This document shows positions 1 through 15,518 of a stretch of 64,000 nucleotides of DNA, one piece after another (the first letter of the stretch is position 1; every line of letters starts with the position of its first letter). This DNA comes from Dromaius novaehollandiae (Eukaryota > Chordata > Aves > Casuariiformes > Dromaiidae). Location: positions 38,214,585-38,278,584 of the forward strand of contig NC_088101.1 in NCBI RefSeq assembly GCF_036370855.1, written 5' to 3'. Made by a program: the position numbers and the translations under genes. Below the pieces are notes generated by a model. The model worked only from the letters and a program-made list of their open reading frames with translations. It made no database searches and was not told where the DNA came from.

Positions 1-2084
1 TGATCTTTCTCTATCACATAAGAATCTATAACCAATTTTTGCCTTTATGCTTCTGGATTTTTGCAGTAGTGGATTTCCTGCAAGTAATAAAATACTATCT
101 CTGCCAGAGAATTCACTGTTCTAGTACAGGTCGATTAACAGTGCTGCCTCTTAAGGAGTTAGTACTATTTTCAGTCCAATGATAGCTTTGATAATCATTA
201 TCATTGTTTCTAATCTACTGTTTTGTTGGGTGTATAACATGGTTAGATGATGCTTAACTTTACTCATGCTCTGAAACTGCAATCCTGATAGTTTCTTTGT
301 TTCATCATCATTATGCATGCTGCATCATGTGATATCTTTCCTAGTTGAGTTGAGAAAGTATGTTTCCAGAATATGATATTCAAATACATGATTGATTTGG
401 GTTGGGAAAAAAAAACAAAAACAAAAAAAACACAAGTTCATTTAAAGTTGGAACTCAGCTTCTTTAGAGGTGTTCTGAAGAGAACATTCTCTGATGGACT
501 CTGGCATCCTTGCCTGAATGCAGTGATACACATCACAGTTAAGTGATGAATGCAACCCCTCGGAGGACAAAAAAAACAAAAGGAAAGTGGCTGGTATGGC
601 AAGGAACATACATAGATGTACAGTAACCTAAGTCTTCAGAGGTAGCTTGTTAATTCTCACTTCTTACTCTTGTCCTCTGCTGTGGCCACTTGCTAAGTCA
701 AAAATGCATGACGACACATAGATGGTCTGACGAACTCTGAACAGCTACAAACAAACACCAGATGCTAAAGCTATTTCATAACTACTCTGCATCTTTACTT
801 TTGCCACTAATAGCCAGGTGCTCACGAAAAAGTATAGCAGAACCAGCCACTACCCTCTACTACAAATGACTTTGATTTTTCCCATCCCCAGTCTGTTTAG
901 ATTTGGGTTGAGAGAAAAAAATACTGCAAGTGCTGAATTCCACAGGAATCCCTTCCACTTAGTTTATACTCATCTCCAATTTGTACATGAGATTCATTAA
1001 AGGAGCACAGAGGCAACACAACCTCCATTATATACAGTATATTTCTGTGACTTAACATTTTTTTCCAACAGATATAGCACATCTATACTGTTGCAAGTAT
1101 CAATGCCTCCTTTGTCTAAGAGCTATGTAATTAACTGGGCTCATTTTGTCCAGCACTACTTCCTTTTCTAATAGTATCAATAATTTTGAATATCCTAAGG
1201 ACTTTAGTCTTTTATCTCATCATAAAAAAGTAAGTATTTCTTTAACCATTCTGAGATATATGTAAGTGGGAAATCACTATACTGAAAGTAACTAAAGGAA
1301 ACAATTTAAATGTTCTGATTGATTTACTTAATCGCTGCGCATCTCTGAACAGCAAAAAACACCACCTTTGTCTCCCACGTGTGCCCTATGTCCTCTACAT
1401 CCACCAAAAGACCTTTTGCACCAAGAATATGAAAAATGGCACTGGACTGGGAGTTACTACTACAAATTTTCAACAAGTGGAGAGGACCCCACTCCCACTG
1501 AAATCACGGGCTAGTTTGGAGGCTTCATTTCTCAGTGCTCACACTGCTGAAATGCACTACATATGTATCTGTGCATCCACAGCCACACCAATGCACCACC
1601 CCAGGTTTCCCTAGAGAACATGACACTATCACAGCTATGTTATTCCCTTAGCTTTGGTTAGCTCATTATCTTTGCAAAAATAATGCTAAAATGTATGTGA
1701 TAGTTACAATCACAAGGCTTCTATTTCTGCTTACATTAATTTAAATATACTTCTGAAATAATATTTCGGAAAAAATGTTACAAGTTTATTGATTTGGGAA
1801 CACAGAACTCCCTACAGAACACAAGTCTTACTCATGACTATGAGTGACAGATCTGATTCTGGTATCTCTTTGCAAGAAGACAGAAAAATGACATACTGAA
1901 TTTTCAATCATAAGAGAGAAAAAATATTTTCATGTGAAAATTATTGGGTCTACAGATTAGCAAAGGACAAATGAATACAATTCACAGCAATCACTTTTTT
2001 TTTTAATTTATAGGCTGTAGCAGATTTTAAAAAAGTCATTTCCATAAAACAGAGCTATTTATGTAACTTAATAAGGAGGTACAC

Positions 2085-2105
2085 AAAAAAAAAAAAAAAA
2101 AAAAA
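2085..2105 (+). repeat. Poly(A) run, 21 A
   Basis: An uninterrupted run of 21 A. No recognisable SINE or processed gene precedes it on the plus strand, so it may be a simple repeat rather than a retroposon tail. Confidence 0.95.
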
Positions 2106-3071
2106 TTATGGTCCAGTCTACTCCCCACCCTGCAGGAGCTTGTCTGTGATTTGCAGCAGCCCAAACACTAAATGCATGCTTGGGACAAGGCCCACCAAGT
2201 CTAACCAGGCATGTGTGGTGGTGCTGGAACAGCTAGGGCAGGTTCCACATAAACATACATCCTGTAGAGACTGGTGGAAAGAGAAAGGGAGCGGGCTACA
2301 ATACGCTCTTCCCAGAGGAAATTCAGGGAGCCCCTGGGAAGAGGGGTGTGAGCAACAGGAAAAGCAGGGTGAACATGGAGAAGGGACTGAAGGGAAGTGG
2401 ACTATTTCTGCTATTTAGGCTTCCTCCTGCCTCAGTGACTCACACCGATCCCACTCCCCCTCCACAGCACCCTTAGGGAAATGTTTCTCCTCCCATTCCC
2501 TGCCCACTCACAGCCAAGGTCGCTGTAGTGGCAGTGGCTCAAGCAGCCTGCCCCACAGCTCCTGCTGCCGTCTCCCAGCCATTTAGCCCTCCTGCTCCAG
2601 CCACATTCCTAGCAGCTGCCTGCACTGGTCACCCTTATCTAGCCATCAAAGTACACACTTTGCTCATGGCCCTTCCTCCTCTCCTTCCACCCTTTCCTTA
2701 GGAACAGGCAGGGGGGACCAGAGAGTAGTTTTTGCAAATTGTTGGCAGACTGGTGAGCTGAAAGTTGAAGATCTCCACCCTAAACCCATGCACTTTGTAT
2801 CTGCAGGCTTTTCTGTTTAGATTATTAGCAGTAGCAAGGTAAATTTTATTCTAAGAATTATTTATAGACTTAATGCAAGTGATCGTCTATAGCACAGATT
2901 AACAAAAAGATAACAGCTCACCTTTTTACTGGCAGAAGAGGAACAGAGCAATAAATGTTCCTATCAACAAACATTTGAATGAAGAACTGATCTATGTTTG
3001 CTCCAAGTACTTTAGACTAGACAAATAACAGCAAGTAAATTTACAGAAAAAAGATCATATGCTGCCCTCCT

Positions 3072-3088
3072 CCCCCCCCCCCCCCCCC
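3072..3088. repeat. Homopolymer C17 (G17 on the NR3C2 sense strand)
   Basis: Seventeen consecutive C on the plus strand. In the NR3C2 pre-mRNA this is G17, which could form a G-quadruplex. Runs this long are unstable, so the exact length may be unreliable. Confidence 0.95.
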
Positions 3089-5519
3089 ATAAAACTATTA
3101 ATACATGTAGTCACCATTTTGTCTTGTTCCTCTGGGCAGGCACATCTACTGCATGTATGACATAAGAGTTGAATAATAGAATATTTACTTGTAGAAAACT
3201 TAAACTAAGATTCGTTAACACAAATCCTGACACTATTTGGTATTTGTCCAATATATATTTTTAGTGCCTATCTATGCAAACACTAAAACAGTAATACAGA
3301 GTTACAGTATAAAACTAGCAAAATTTAGTAACACTCAATTCCTTGAATACAGGTCCTGGAGTCTAAGAAACCACAGAGGTTCATTTCAGCATGGGGAAAA
3401 CCTACGGGCTCCTAGATAGATGCTTTCATGAAAGGGGCAAACAAAAAGTCAGTACTTGTTCTTGGTATATACAAATATTATTAGGAGACAAAAAATATAG
3501 CAAGACTTTACAGTAATACTTACTACAATCAACTTTTTTTTCCCAAAATCTGCCACAAAAAATCTCACAGCAAACTTTCCTAATGTTTGCTACTGTACTA
3601 CCTACAACCACTGTCCTGCAAGATTACAGCAGAATTGCTCTTTTAAGATATCATCTGAAAAAAAAAAAATCACTAAATATGGAGAACAAATTCCTAAGAA
3701 AACAAACTCTTACCACATCAGCATTCTATAATATTAGGAAACTATTTGCATCATGCGGCTTGTGCTAAAATACTTAATGATCTCATCCTTACCATAACAA
3801 ATTATCTGCCAGAAAAAGACCTTGAAGGTCAACACTGGCAACAATTAAAAAGTAATGAAAAACATTCATCCCTTAGGCAGAGTTACAATTTCTAAGTTTG
3901 AAGCAACGTGCTGTATATTTTATTAGCTATCACTTGTTTAATTATTCATTGGAGCTCCTCTTATGCTCCATAGAGCAACCTCACATTGTTAAGATTTCCA
4001 TTTCGATGCTATTTCCAATTCAAGGACAAATGCTGTCTCAACTTCAAGCTTTTGTTTTTGTCTTCCAAAACATAAATTATGTTCACAAACTAATGGATCT
4101 GTCATACTTGTTATTTTTAATTCTGTTCACACTTCAACCTGGGACCCTATGCATCATCTTTCCAGTGAAGATATTTTGAATGTCCACATTCATCTGCTCC
4201 AGTATTCCTACAAAAACACACAAGCTTTCAACCAACTATGTCTCTTTCTTGGCCAGCCAGAGTAATTTTTATTCTTGTCTCATTTGCAGTAGCAGCTCAC
4301 ACTAGCACAGTATTTTCTTAAAGAAACTTAGTGAGTTCCAACAAGGCGATAGTACCATAAAGTAACTTCTATGCTTTAATTGCCATTTAATTACACTTCC
4401 TGAATCCCTAGCAAGTAAATAAAATCTTTTCTCAAGGTTTCATGGAGAAATAAGAAACCGTAAGAACAAGACAGGCTCAGATTGTTATTATCTGCAGTTT
4501 TTAATATACTCTTCTATGGAGTCACATACATTTATGTCCTGCTGTGGATTCACAGTAAATGTACATTAAAGGGAAAGTCATTAGAATACTTTTTTGAAAT
4601 AAGAGGGGAAAAGCCAGCTTATTTTGCAGTCAACAACTTGAGAAAGGTTCCACTTTTAACATTCCATTAGTAGAAACATATATGTGTATTGTACTGAAAT
4701 AGTGGAAGGGAAAAGAATGTGAATAAAATGAAACAAAACAACAGATATTAAATGGTTTAATATATGCTGTATATAATACCATTTCATACAATTTCCATGA
4801 CATTTTTCATTTTTATTTATCTTAACCTTTTTTTGCCTTTCTCCTCCTTCTTGTGAAAATATTCTTGCTTCTTGAACAGCAGTTATAAATGAAATGTGTC
4901 ATCTATAATGCCAAGGTTTATAAAAATTTGGAAAGTTCTGCCTTTATGAGGGAGAAAGCAGTAAGACAATGAAGAAAAGGCTGCCTATTAAGAATACAAA
5001 TTAATTTTAAGGTACTTTGATTTTTTAATACACACAGAGTAACCTGAAGAAAAAAGAAAAAAAACCTACCAAATCAAACATTCATTTCCACACATAATGA
5101 ATGGTCAAACTATCCAATGCTCTCAGAAAGTATTTATTTGGCTCAATTAAACCCACAAGATCCTAGAAAATACAATATAGTTCTCTATTTGGCCTTTGTA
5201 AGAGTGCAAATGCAGTTTGAGCAGCAGGAAAAACTGAAATTTATTGTGCAAGAAACTTTCTTCAGCCACAGCCTTGATTTTGTGACATTGTCAATATCAC
5301 CTGAAAAGTGCTATGTTGAATAAATTACATAATGGGGAAAATTATTTACAAGCATTACTATATCCACTTCTTATAAATCAAGATGAAAGCAAAGCCAACC
5401 TTAAATAAGCTTAACCTAGCTTAAAACCAATTGCCAAGATCAGATAAAAATTGATTTTATGATCTAAAAAAATTTGTTCTAGGTGGAAATTGAAGTGTAG
5501 CTGCTACCTTAAAACTTAA

Positions 5520-5960
5520 TTTCTAACGCTCCTGAAAGGGAAAGGCTGTAAGCAGCAGAAACGGGGAGCACTGCCATAGAGCTTTTCTGCAGAACGTGAC
5601 ACAGAGCATCGCATCTCTGCTGCCACATGTGAGGACACGTCTGCCATACGATGAGCCGTGCACCCACATCCTGTCATGCTCAGATATGTGCTATCACATC
5701 GCCACAACACAGGCCTGCCAGGGCAGGCAGCCCTAAGCGACCTAATCCAGGCCCGAGCAGGGCACAAACACCACGTACTCCACACTGTGGTTGCCCTCTC
5801 ACTTGCCAGTGGAGAGGTGGCACACTCTGGGAAAGGAAGGTTTTTAAGAGAGGCCAGAGCAATTTGCAGAGCCTGTGGCCTGTCCACACGTGAGGACCAC
5901 GCCAGCTACAGTCCAAGTGGGTGCAGGTCTCCCTTCACCTCCCCTGGAAACAAAGGGGGC
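5520..5960. other. GC-richer block within intron 2
   Basis: Composition is markedly higher in GC than the surrounding intron, with scattered CpG, and overlapping open frames occur on both strands (80-143 codons). The predicted peptides are low in recognisable features and rich in Ala, Pro, Arg and Cys. It may be an old repeat or an intronic regulatory element; I do not recognise it. Confidence 0.4.
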
Positions 5961-8900
5961 GAGGGAGAAATGAAGGATCAAGAAACCAAGAGAACGAGTA
6001 TCCAGCTTTTATCCATACCCACTGTGCTATCCCCTGAAAAGAATTTCCAAGGTGCAGACATCTTTGATTTCTGTAATTCCTTCAAATGAGCTGATACTTC
6101 TGAGGAGCTGTATAATCATGTGACGGAAACACCTTAACAGTTACCCTGCCTTTGCCTCATCTCCAATCACACATCTGAAGAAGGGCTGCATTCTTTCTCC
6201 AATACAGACAGAAATATACCTTCTAAGCACATACACACATGGATGCCTCAACATAAAACCTCTCACTAAATAATCATGTTTCTGTATTCAGAATTTCCCC
6301 GCTGACTACAAAAACATAGAGAAACTTCAAACCGAACACTAGCAGAAGACTTCTGTGCACATATTTTGTTTTGCCAGTAGAAAATACACTTCTGCAGCAT
6401 GTATCAGATCTAGCACATGTGGAACTTCTTTGATAGCTGGATGATGCCAAAACTACTCCATCATTTCTCATTCTTCTCTCTGAGAAGTGACAGCATATAG
6501 GACAAAGACTGAAAATACAGAGGAGAGTGAAAATCCAGTACATGACCTAAGGACATGATAAGACTTTTCAGTGGATCTGTCTTGTGCCTTTGCTGCTGGT
6601 AAAAGAAGCATGTCTGCAGAAGCTTGCTTTCTCTGCAGAATAACTTTTTTAAAGCCTTCTTGATGAGACCAGAAATTCTAGATAGACCTGTTCTTTGTTG
6701 GCCTTCTTAAAAGGCCATCAAGATGTTAATTCAGTAGAGAGACCTGACGGAATACACACAGGAACATATATACTCTTAACTGAAGACAACAATAAAAGGA
6801 CAGCATTCACAAAGGTCATATTTACCCAAGAGGCCCCTTAAATTCTCCTTCTTGACACACAGGAGGATACAGATTCATTCAGACGGCAATTCTCAGCAAC
6901 CAAAACTAAGCTTCAGCTCCAAATGGCCCTTCTCTCCTCTTTCACTCCTTCAACTAAGGAGGATACTAACTCTCCTAAGCTAAAATATATCTTCAGGAAT
7001 AGTTCCCATTTGTCTCCTCCATGTGCTCTTCCCATTTTGGAGGCCTGAAGGGGCCTGAATTCAGCCCTCATAAAAAAAATGGTTCTTTCTCTAAACAGAG
7101 AGGCAATGAATTGCTGCTTGGTCTAGCAGCATGTATAATTAGTGAGGAGGCACACAGGGGCTTTCCCCTATTTTCCATCTGAAGTTCTGACCCTGATTAG
7201 GGTTTCTCAATACTATTCAAATGTAAATAATACATGTTCACAATTATCACACAACCACATCAAAAAAAAAAAAAAAAAATCAAATGTTAGTTGGCCATAA
7301 CTCTTTTCGACTTTCATGACGACAGAACTAGGGAGAGAAGGAGAAAGACTGAATCTGTACCAAGAGGCAGGATCCAAACAGGAAATTTCCAGAACACAGA
7401 TCACAGAATAAAAACAGATTCCATTTTGGCACAATTTATCCAGAGTTACTTAAAATCATTAGTAACCTGGCACATCTGATTTGCCCACTTCAATCACAAT
7501 ATGCTTGAGTTTGTCATCAAAAAGAAACACAGGGTCTTCGCCTAGATTTAAACACCTTGCATGCCAAAATTCAGGACTAGGAGTGCCACCTCTCAGACAA
7601 GCTCTTTGTTTCTAAAACTTCTGCTTCCCCCAGAAGGGGATGTCTTCCTGCTAGGGAGCACCAAAAATGCCTGCAAACTTTCTAGAACTTTCTAACTGGC
7701 TCCAAAAGACAGAGCAGGCCCCCTTCTCACATGTTTGTAGAGTTCAGTAGTTCCCGATGGCAAAATAATTACTTGCTCCACTAACTCAGGACAATCAATA
7801 GGCATTCATAGAAATGCTGAGGATGAGGAGGGATGACCATGATTACTGTACAAATTAAGCACATTTATGAGAATGCCAAGTATGAACTTCTACCAAGGAA
7901 GCGTCATTTATTTCTGAACTTCCTGCAACAGCGTTAAGCAGTTGAAATGGAAGCAGAAAACAGCCAGTTATGATATGTTCTTAACACTTCTACCCAATTT
8001 CTTCAAATGACTTGGACTTCTTTCTTTGAATTCAACCTTCGTCTTTTCTGCCAATACGGAGTCTTAATACCATCTTTCAGCTCTCTTTCTGCAATTCATT
8101 TTGTTCTAAACTATGTCTAAGTGATAATTTAGTTTTTCAGGACTCATACTAAAGATGTATATAATTGTAAGTTCCTGAAATAAACAAGCATCTAAAAGGG
8201 ACACCGAACTTACTTTTTACAAAATCTGCCAAACTTCTCTAACATGTTGGTGCGAGCAATTTAGCATTCCAAAGTAGGTCACTGAAAACAGTGAAATGTT
8301 TATCAAATTAGGTACGGGGGACACTAATGCCAATAACGCTCCCAACAGTAAACGTATTTCTGTTGTTAGAACCAATAGACTTCTAATTACTTGTGAGGCT
8401 TAGCTGCTAAAGACTTGGATACAGGAGGCCAGTTCCTTCAATATGTGCATCCGAGACAACAGGAAGTCATGAAAACACTGTCTGGGTATCTGTACCACTA
8501 ATTAGACAGTTTTAAACGAATAAACTCTAAAATGACAGACAAATATAAGGTATGTCGATCTTTAAAACTGCTTTAAAACTTACCTTTGAGATTGACAAAA
8601 TTGAATAAACCTGTTAAAAAAAAGGTACCTACATAGGACAATAGTAAGAGTTTTTCATAATGTGACTTTCACAAATAAAATGAGGGCTTGATTTTATCTG
8701 GTACACCACAGTAATCTGCTGTGCAACGTCATGAAACAGCTACAACTAGCATTACAGCGAGAAACCAAATGTTGCTGAAATGCATTCAGTAAAATGGTAA
8801 ATACAGAGAAATAAAACACAGTAATTGTCTCTCAACCCACATTATAGATTGTGTTTCTAAATTATATAGTATTATATTTTCTAGTTTTTAATACAGTTTC

Positions 8901-11538
8901 TCATTGAAGAATTGATAACACAAGAGACAGTTTGACCTTTTCTCTCTGGATATCTAAATAACATACTACACAGATTTATAAACCAAATAAGTTTCCAGCC
9001 GTTTATTAGATCCCAAGGGATAAAATCTGTTTTTTTTTTTTAATAGAAATGCTGATTTTTTTAAAAAAAAAACCTATAAAATAGCTAATGCAAAGACCTG
9101 TCTTTGCTATGCCATTTCTTACCTGAATAAGTTTTCTCCTATATAGCTACAATTGTAGTTTATGAGTTTACACATATATGAAAGACAAGAATTGGACTTC
9201 TAACAATTGAAAATCTGTACTAAAGCCTGAATATAATAACTAACAATACAAACTATGATCCTGCACACCCACTGATTCGTACTTAATGAATTCACCATTC
9301 AGTGCTGTTCTCTCTTGAATGTTTTGACCCAAGCAATGGACAAAATAACTTATCAAGCTTTCTGTTCCTCACACATTGCAGAAAGTATTTCATGGATTTG
9401 TTCCAAATTTAGCAGGATGTTAAAAACCACACAGCCACCAGATAAGTAATTTGTGGGGCAGCTAAATCAAAAGCTAGGCAGATCCTTTAAAAGAGGCCTT
9501 TTGGGGATTTTGATTTGATCATGTTTGTATCTTTACAATTAATCACAAAATAATGAAGGACTCAAGCCATCACAGTCAGAGTTTGGAAGTGTGAAAAGGT
9601 ACATGCTGTGAATGACAAGAACCAAAGTGCCAGAACAATTCTGGAAAAAAAAAAGCATAATATAAAACATTTAATACAAGTCAGAAACACTGAAAACTGT
9701 CAACCTGCAGAGCTTAAGCAAAGTCTTTGTATATAACCAGTCCCACTGATACTAATGGGACTACTAGTGAAAATACAAAGCTCTATACAGGATCCTCACT
9801 GTCAGAGCATGCATCAAATAAAGAATCAGGAAAAGTCCTCAGGATACCTTGATGCAAGATCAAATCCTTAGACTAAAGATACAATTTTGTGCTTTTAAAA
9901 CTTTGAGCAGACACTATTTCAGAAAATGGATATTATAAACCACTGTTAAATCCAGAGCTTTTTCTTTCAATGTGTGACATACATCTTAAATGTATTACTT
10001 TGGAAAGAAGCAGAAACACTTTCATCAGACTCATTTTATCATTTCAGAACTCTATTCTGATCTCAGTTTATCATATTAGTTCACATGATCTAAATTATGA
10101 AGTGGCATAGTGTAACCAGTTGACATGAATTTTTAAGGTACTTCCTCAAACGAGACCAATACTTCAATAGTTTTCAAATATGTGACCGAAAATTATCTGA
10201 AAAATAAATAAAATACTACTAAATTGTAAATTTTCCTCTTCCAATATTTCAGCTTTTGACAAATAGATTTGTAACCTGAAATAGTCCTGGAGCCTTACTG
10301 ACGCACATTGTTGTTATTTCTTCCATTTAGTGCATTATTCGAAGCTAAATCTACCTTGGCCATACATTAGAAGTTTCTTTCCCCACCTCTCTCCACCAAC
10401 GAGCTGTTCATCATCATTTCTCCAAGGCATCATACACAGTAACAATGAATCAGAGTTTTAATTCCAATTGGTGTTAATATTATTTAAATAATCAAAATCA
10501 ATTTAATAAGACCCCCAAGTTTATCAGTTAGCCTAAGATGTTATTCTGATACAGAGAACCTGAAGTACCTAGTGACTCAATAGAGAGCTAGTAATGCTTT
10601 ATAGGTTTCACAATTTGTTAAAAAGGTGAACAAAAACTATCAACTTTATCAAGAAAAGAGACTGTAAACAAAAAAGTTAAATACTGGTATGACTTTCTAT
10701 TTAATGTTTATGGACATCTTGAAGATATAATTAAGCATCCTACTGATAAGTGATACTAAAAGACATTAGCAGGCAGCAAGCAACTCTCAGAAGCACTCAC
10801 TGCTCTATCACTTCTTCTGCCACAACAATTCAATATAACTGCCTTTCCCAGTATTTGAAAAATGATAAACGAAAACTCAGGTCCCAACAAGCCTAAGCAG
10901 CAATACAATTGTCATGAATACTTTCATTTGCAAGGTAAGTACACATTTTTGTGGTATTAGTTCAGCACTAAAATAGCTCATTTATTGTTCAGATAATTTC
11001 AGCTTCTATGAACTCTGACATCTGATTAAATGCTCATCTGAGTAGTCCGGTTCAGCTTACATGCATAACACTATTCATGTGACCACAGTTACTTCTTCCA
11101 GTTACAGTACTAAAAACTATCCTTCTGCAGTTATTGGGAGAAGAAAAAAACCAAAAAACCCCACATCACACACAGAGAAAGTTTGCTGAAGGATTATCTT
11201 TTATTATAAATATAGTAACCTTCTAATAATACTATGAAATATTTTTAAAACTTTCTAGTTATTTATACTTTGGCTGTTCAATATATTTAATTTTCAGTTC
11301 ATAACATTTTTGAAGTATGTAATTTATGCTTTCTAGAAAGCTTCTCAATTGTTTGAAAAGCTTACAGTGATTCCCTTAAATTTCTGCTTCTGGATTCATA
11401 ATATACTTCAGCTAGCTCACACACTACATTATCAGCAAAACCTTTCCCTCTTTTCATTTAAAAAAGCCACAGCTTAAAGTCTCATTGATACACGCTAACT
11501 TAATTTTATTAACTAAAAATTCTGCTTTTGTTTGAATT

Positions 11539-11557
11539 TCTCTCTCTCTCTCTCTCT
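11539..11557. repeat. (TC)n microsatellite
   Basis: About 9.5 perfect TC units within intron 2; on the sense strand this is (GA)n. Confidence 0.95.
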
Positions 11558-14500
11558 AATGGATCTAACCCAGAGAGAGGACAGACTGTATAGTCTAGAC
11601 ATTGCAGCATGAAAGCCGAGTATAGCATTCCATTTCCTGCTACTTCTGCACTCATTCTTATCACACTGAGGTCCCGTCTTTTGAACGATGAACCCTGCTG
11701 GGGGCTGAGTGTGGACCCATCTCCTGCATCTGGTTAATTTGGAAGCTCACACCAAGCTACAGATAGAGTCGCTTTTCAGAATATCCAGCACTGACACAGG
11801 CTGCAGAAAAATAAACTGAAGCCCAAATACAGCAGTCTTCCAGTTTCTTGATTTCACTGGTGTCAGTTGGTAGATTTTCAATAGGCCTCCTATCATACTT
11901 TTTTTTTCCCCCTTATTCTGGGAGCACAGCCAATCCCCAGCACAGCAGCTGACTTTCCCCAGAACTAACTAGAAATATTCTGATAGACTCTATTTATAGA
12001 CTCAAAAACTTAGAGGACTGGAAGCAGCCAACCAAATTTTTCCATTCCTTGCTCCCCTCCTCTATCTATGTATCTATCCTGGGCTAACCTAAATTCCAGA
12101 CTTTTATGTTTCTCGAGGGGAAACTATTCTATCCAAAATAGATATACCTTAGGCATATAGAACTCTTGAAAATCCAAATCACCTGTAGAGACCCTTGCAT
12201 GCAATTTACTAAACACGCTAAGAGAATGTGAATCCTCTACTTTTAGGTCACTTTAGAAAGCACTCATGTTGATCTTCTCTCTTGTCACCGCAAAATCAAA
12301 ATTCCAGAAAAGTATCATCTCTGTAAGAGATATAAATAGTATTCCACTACCTGTATCTTAGACATCAGCTAATTCAAGTCACTAGAGTTTGGACTTGTAC
12401 AGTAAGCCAAGACAGTAAAAACAAGAATAAATAAAAACTTCTTTTAGCAGACTCAAACCGGAGAAAATACCTACTTTTTTCTTCTTTTTTAAATATACTG
12501 CTAGTACTTGCAGAACTCAAGTAAGTTTTGTCCCCATTGGTCTAGGCACAGTACAAATAAACAGCAATAGCAAACCTGTGTCTCAAAGCTAGAATAACAT
12601 TGCTGATGTCCTGTCCTTGGACTTAGGGCCCTACATTCAACTCTACTTACAACACGACCAGATTTTGTTGAGCATTTACATGCTTCAGGTAATGCATCAT
12701 AAACAAATTCTGAAACAACAAGACTAGTTTGCTCTGGAAACAATTTCTTGCAAATTTGATTTTTACTTAACCTTACAATTGTTGCTAGGAAACACTACTC
12801 AATATTTACTTCAAGCCTTTAAAGAAACAGACTAATTCATACTACGCTGCTGGTGCTCTTATCAAGGACTTGTTGGAGACGTCCCAACCTAAATTTACTT
12901 CTTGACATCTAACTTTCCTAATCTACAGTCCTAATGTAATGTCGAAATCTAAATAAAGTTTGAATATGGAGTTACCTTAGATTTGTGAAATCTGCAAAAG
13001 CATGGTATTTTTGACATTTTATGAAGTGTAGACAAGGTAACATACAGAATAAAAAAAGTGTTCTGCTCTACTGTTTGCTTTTGTGTATACTTAATGAAAA
13101 AAATATTAATGGAAAGTTTTCCACAGATGGCAGATGATTGTTCCATTTCTGTCCTTTGAACGATGGACAATTTAACATATGTCATTATCAACTCTCATAC
13201 CTAGCAGAGCTCCCAAAACTCAACACAGCAACTTCACCTTAATCTGCCCAGGTGAAACGTCAGACAAAGGCTAGATAGTACCAAAGACAGCAACTTGGAA
13301 GTAGTTTTATATTTATTGCTGGCTTTTAAACGGATTACATGAAATACATGCATAAAATCAATCAAATTTATGTCATTTAAACTGAACTGCTGAAATCCTG
13401 AACATTCTCAATTTTTAATCATGACAAACGAAATTGCAAGGATTTCCTAGGAAATGTTTTCCCTCTATCATGTTTACATCCTCTTGTGCCAAGACCTGCT
13501 ATTTTCCTTGCTCCTATGATCTTACTCTTTTTCATTAAGTCATATTTCTTATTCCTCTATATGCCTGATCTCAAGCTCACTCCTATTTTGTCCTGAATAA
13601 TTTTTCTTCTCAGCATGAAAATTGCATGCATTTCTATTAACTTACTGATTTAAGTCATGCCAGTATCACATTACCCGTGAGTCTGGGGTACTCCGCATAA
13701 GAGAAAAGAGATAATACATACCTGAAAGCAGTGACCTGCCCTATGGAGTTAGGCCCAGAATTCAAAGGCTCAGGTGCCTTGAACACAATTTGGAAAGAAT
13801 GAAAAATCCAAGCACAAGCCACAGAATTCCTATCTAATCTTTTAGGTTGTGGTTTGACAGTTACTCTGAGGCAAATGAAGAGAGGGCTGAAGCAGCAGCT
13901 CCCCAGTCCTTGCCCACACATCCTCACCCCGGCTTTACGCCTGTAGCCACGCTCGTACGCAGACCTGATCAGGGAATAGATCCTACTGAAAACTTTTTTT
14001 TTCCTGTCTGGGTTAGTTTTAAGTTGGATCCGTTCCCTGCTGTGGCTCTCTATGAGCACAGATGTTGTTAGCACTGCTGTAAAGAAATTACCAGCAATAC
14101 ATGCCATGCGGATTAGGCAGAACCATTCCTTTCAGCAGTAACCCACACCACAATCACTTCAACACATTAGTCAAACCAAAGCCTAGATGCCTATGAGGCT
14201 GAGCAAGTTTTGTGGGTAACATATGCTAAACACCTCGAGCTAAGCCCCATCCATCTCACCAGGACCCAGCACCTCTCTCACATAAGCAGGAAGCATGGTC
14301 CTGGCCAGGAAAAGACCCTGTGAGGTCCAACATAGTGGGCATATGATCTCACCTAACACACACCCACCCCACTTCCTCAACACAGTGGCCTTGATCACTA
14401 TCACACAAAAACCCAGCTGGGCTGCTGTCTCCTTGTCTCACAAAGCATGCCAGCTTCAGTCACTTGGCAGATGGAGGACCCAGCTTCTCTACCACACCAG

Positions 14501-15518
14501 AGCTGGCTTTGTGCACTTTGCTATTAAAGGAAAATCTTACTGAACTAATAAGCACAGTATCAGGTGTTTATGTTGAAGCAAGTATAACCTGCAGTGTCTT
14601 GAGATCATAGACAGGGCTAATATAGGTCTAGTAAAGATAAGTTGTGGAACAATGGTAGAACTGTAGCATAAATTGTCTTGTTTCTCAGAGCACAGAGGAT
14701 ATGGAAATAAGTGGGGGGGGAGGGGAAGAAAGAGACACTCTTAAGAACCTAGTAACAGAGCTCAAAACTCACTTGGATCTTGGAATTATGATACTGATTC
14801 ATTAGGAAGTAAGATGGATTTATAACTCTCTTTCCCTGGGTCTATTTTTCCAATTTATAAAAACTTCAACCAATCAACTATTACATTAGAATCAAATGGT
14901 ATAAGAGCTTATAGACAGACTTAATGGCTATAAGTTATTTACAAGCCGCTAATACATCACCTGACACAGTTAACCTCATATTAAAATGAATTTATTGGAC
15001 ATCTGCAATATATAATTAGGTACAAATCAATATGTTTGCTCTAGAAAAATGTATTGATCTACGAAGTAGGTTGTTTTTTTCCAAAGCAAGACAATTCTGA
15101 GTTTGCAGGCATTACAGCTACTTGGAAATATTTAATTAAGCTGACTATAATAAAAAACCCACAATCCTGCTTTCTTTTACAAATTAGTATTACAGTAAAC
15201 GTGAAAATATCTGCAAACGATATCTAGCTCTTTCAACTAGTTCAAAAGAAGTGAAATTCACTAATGAAAAAACAGGATACAGCTTATTTGTCACTTCAGT
15301 TTCATTTCCTACTTCCAAGACTTGAGTAGTTTTTTAAGATTTCTGGATTCATTCTCTGGTCATTCTGGACACAGCTTACAAACACAAATACATCTGTTAA
15401 AAATAGAGTCTCCTATGTTTCTCTGGAATAATTTCCTTTGCCTATAGCTCAGAATCTTTTTTTCAGTTACAGATGCTTGAGTTAACCAGTAAAAACCTGC
15501 AATAAACACACAGGCAGT

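Noticed and set aside
5658..6089. 143-codon plus-strand open frame in the GC-richer block of intron 2
   Set aside because: Overlaps open frames on both strands of similar length and shows no domain; best explained by local GC content.
11328..11341. 14-bp perfect palindrome GCTTTCTAGAAAGC
   Set aside because: A palindrome of this size occurs by chance in AT-rich DNA of this length, and nothing around it suggests function.
13655..14107. 150-codon minus-strand open frame in intron 2
   Set aside because: No family resemblance, no splice signals bounding it, and ordinary intronic composition.
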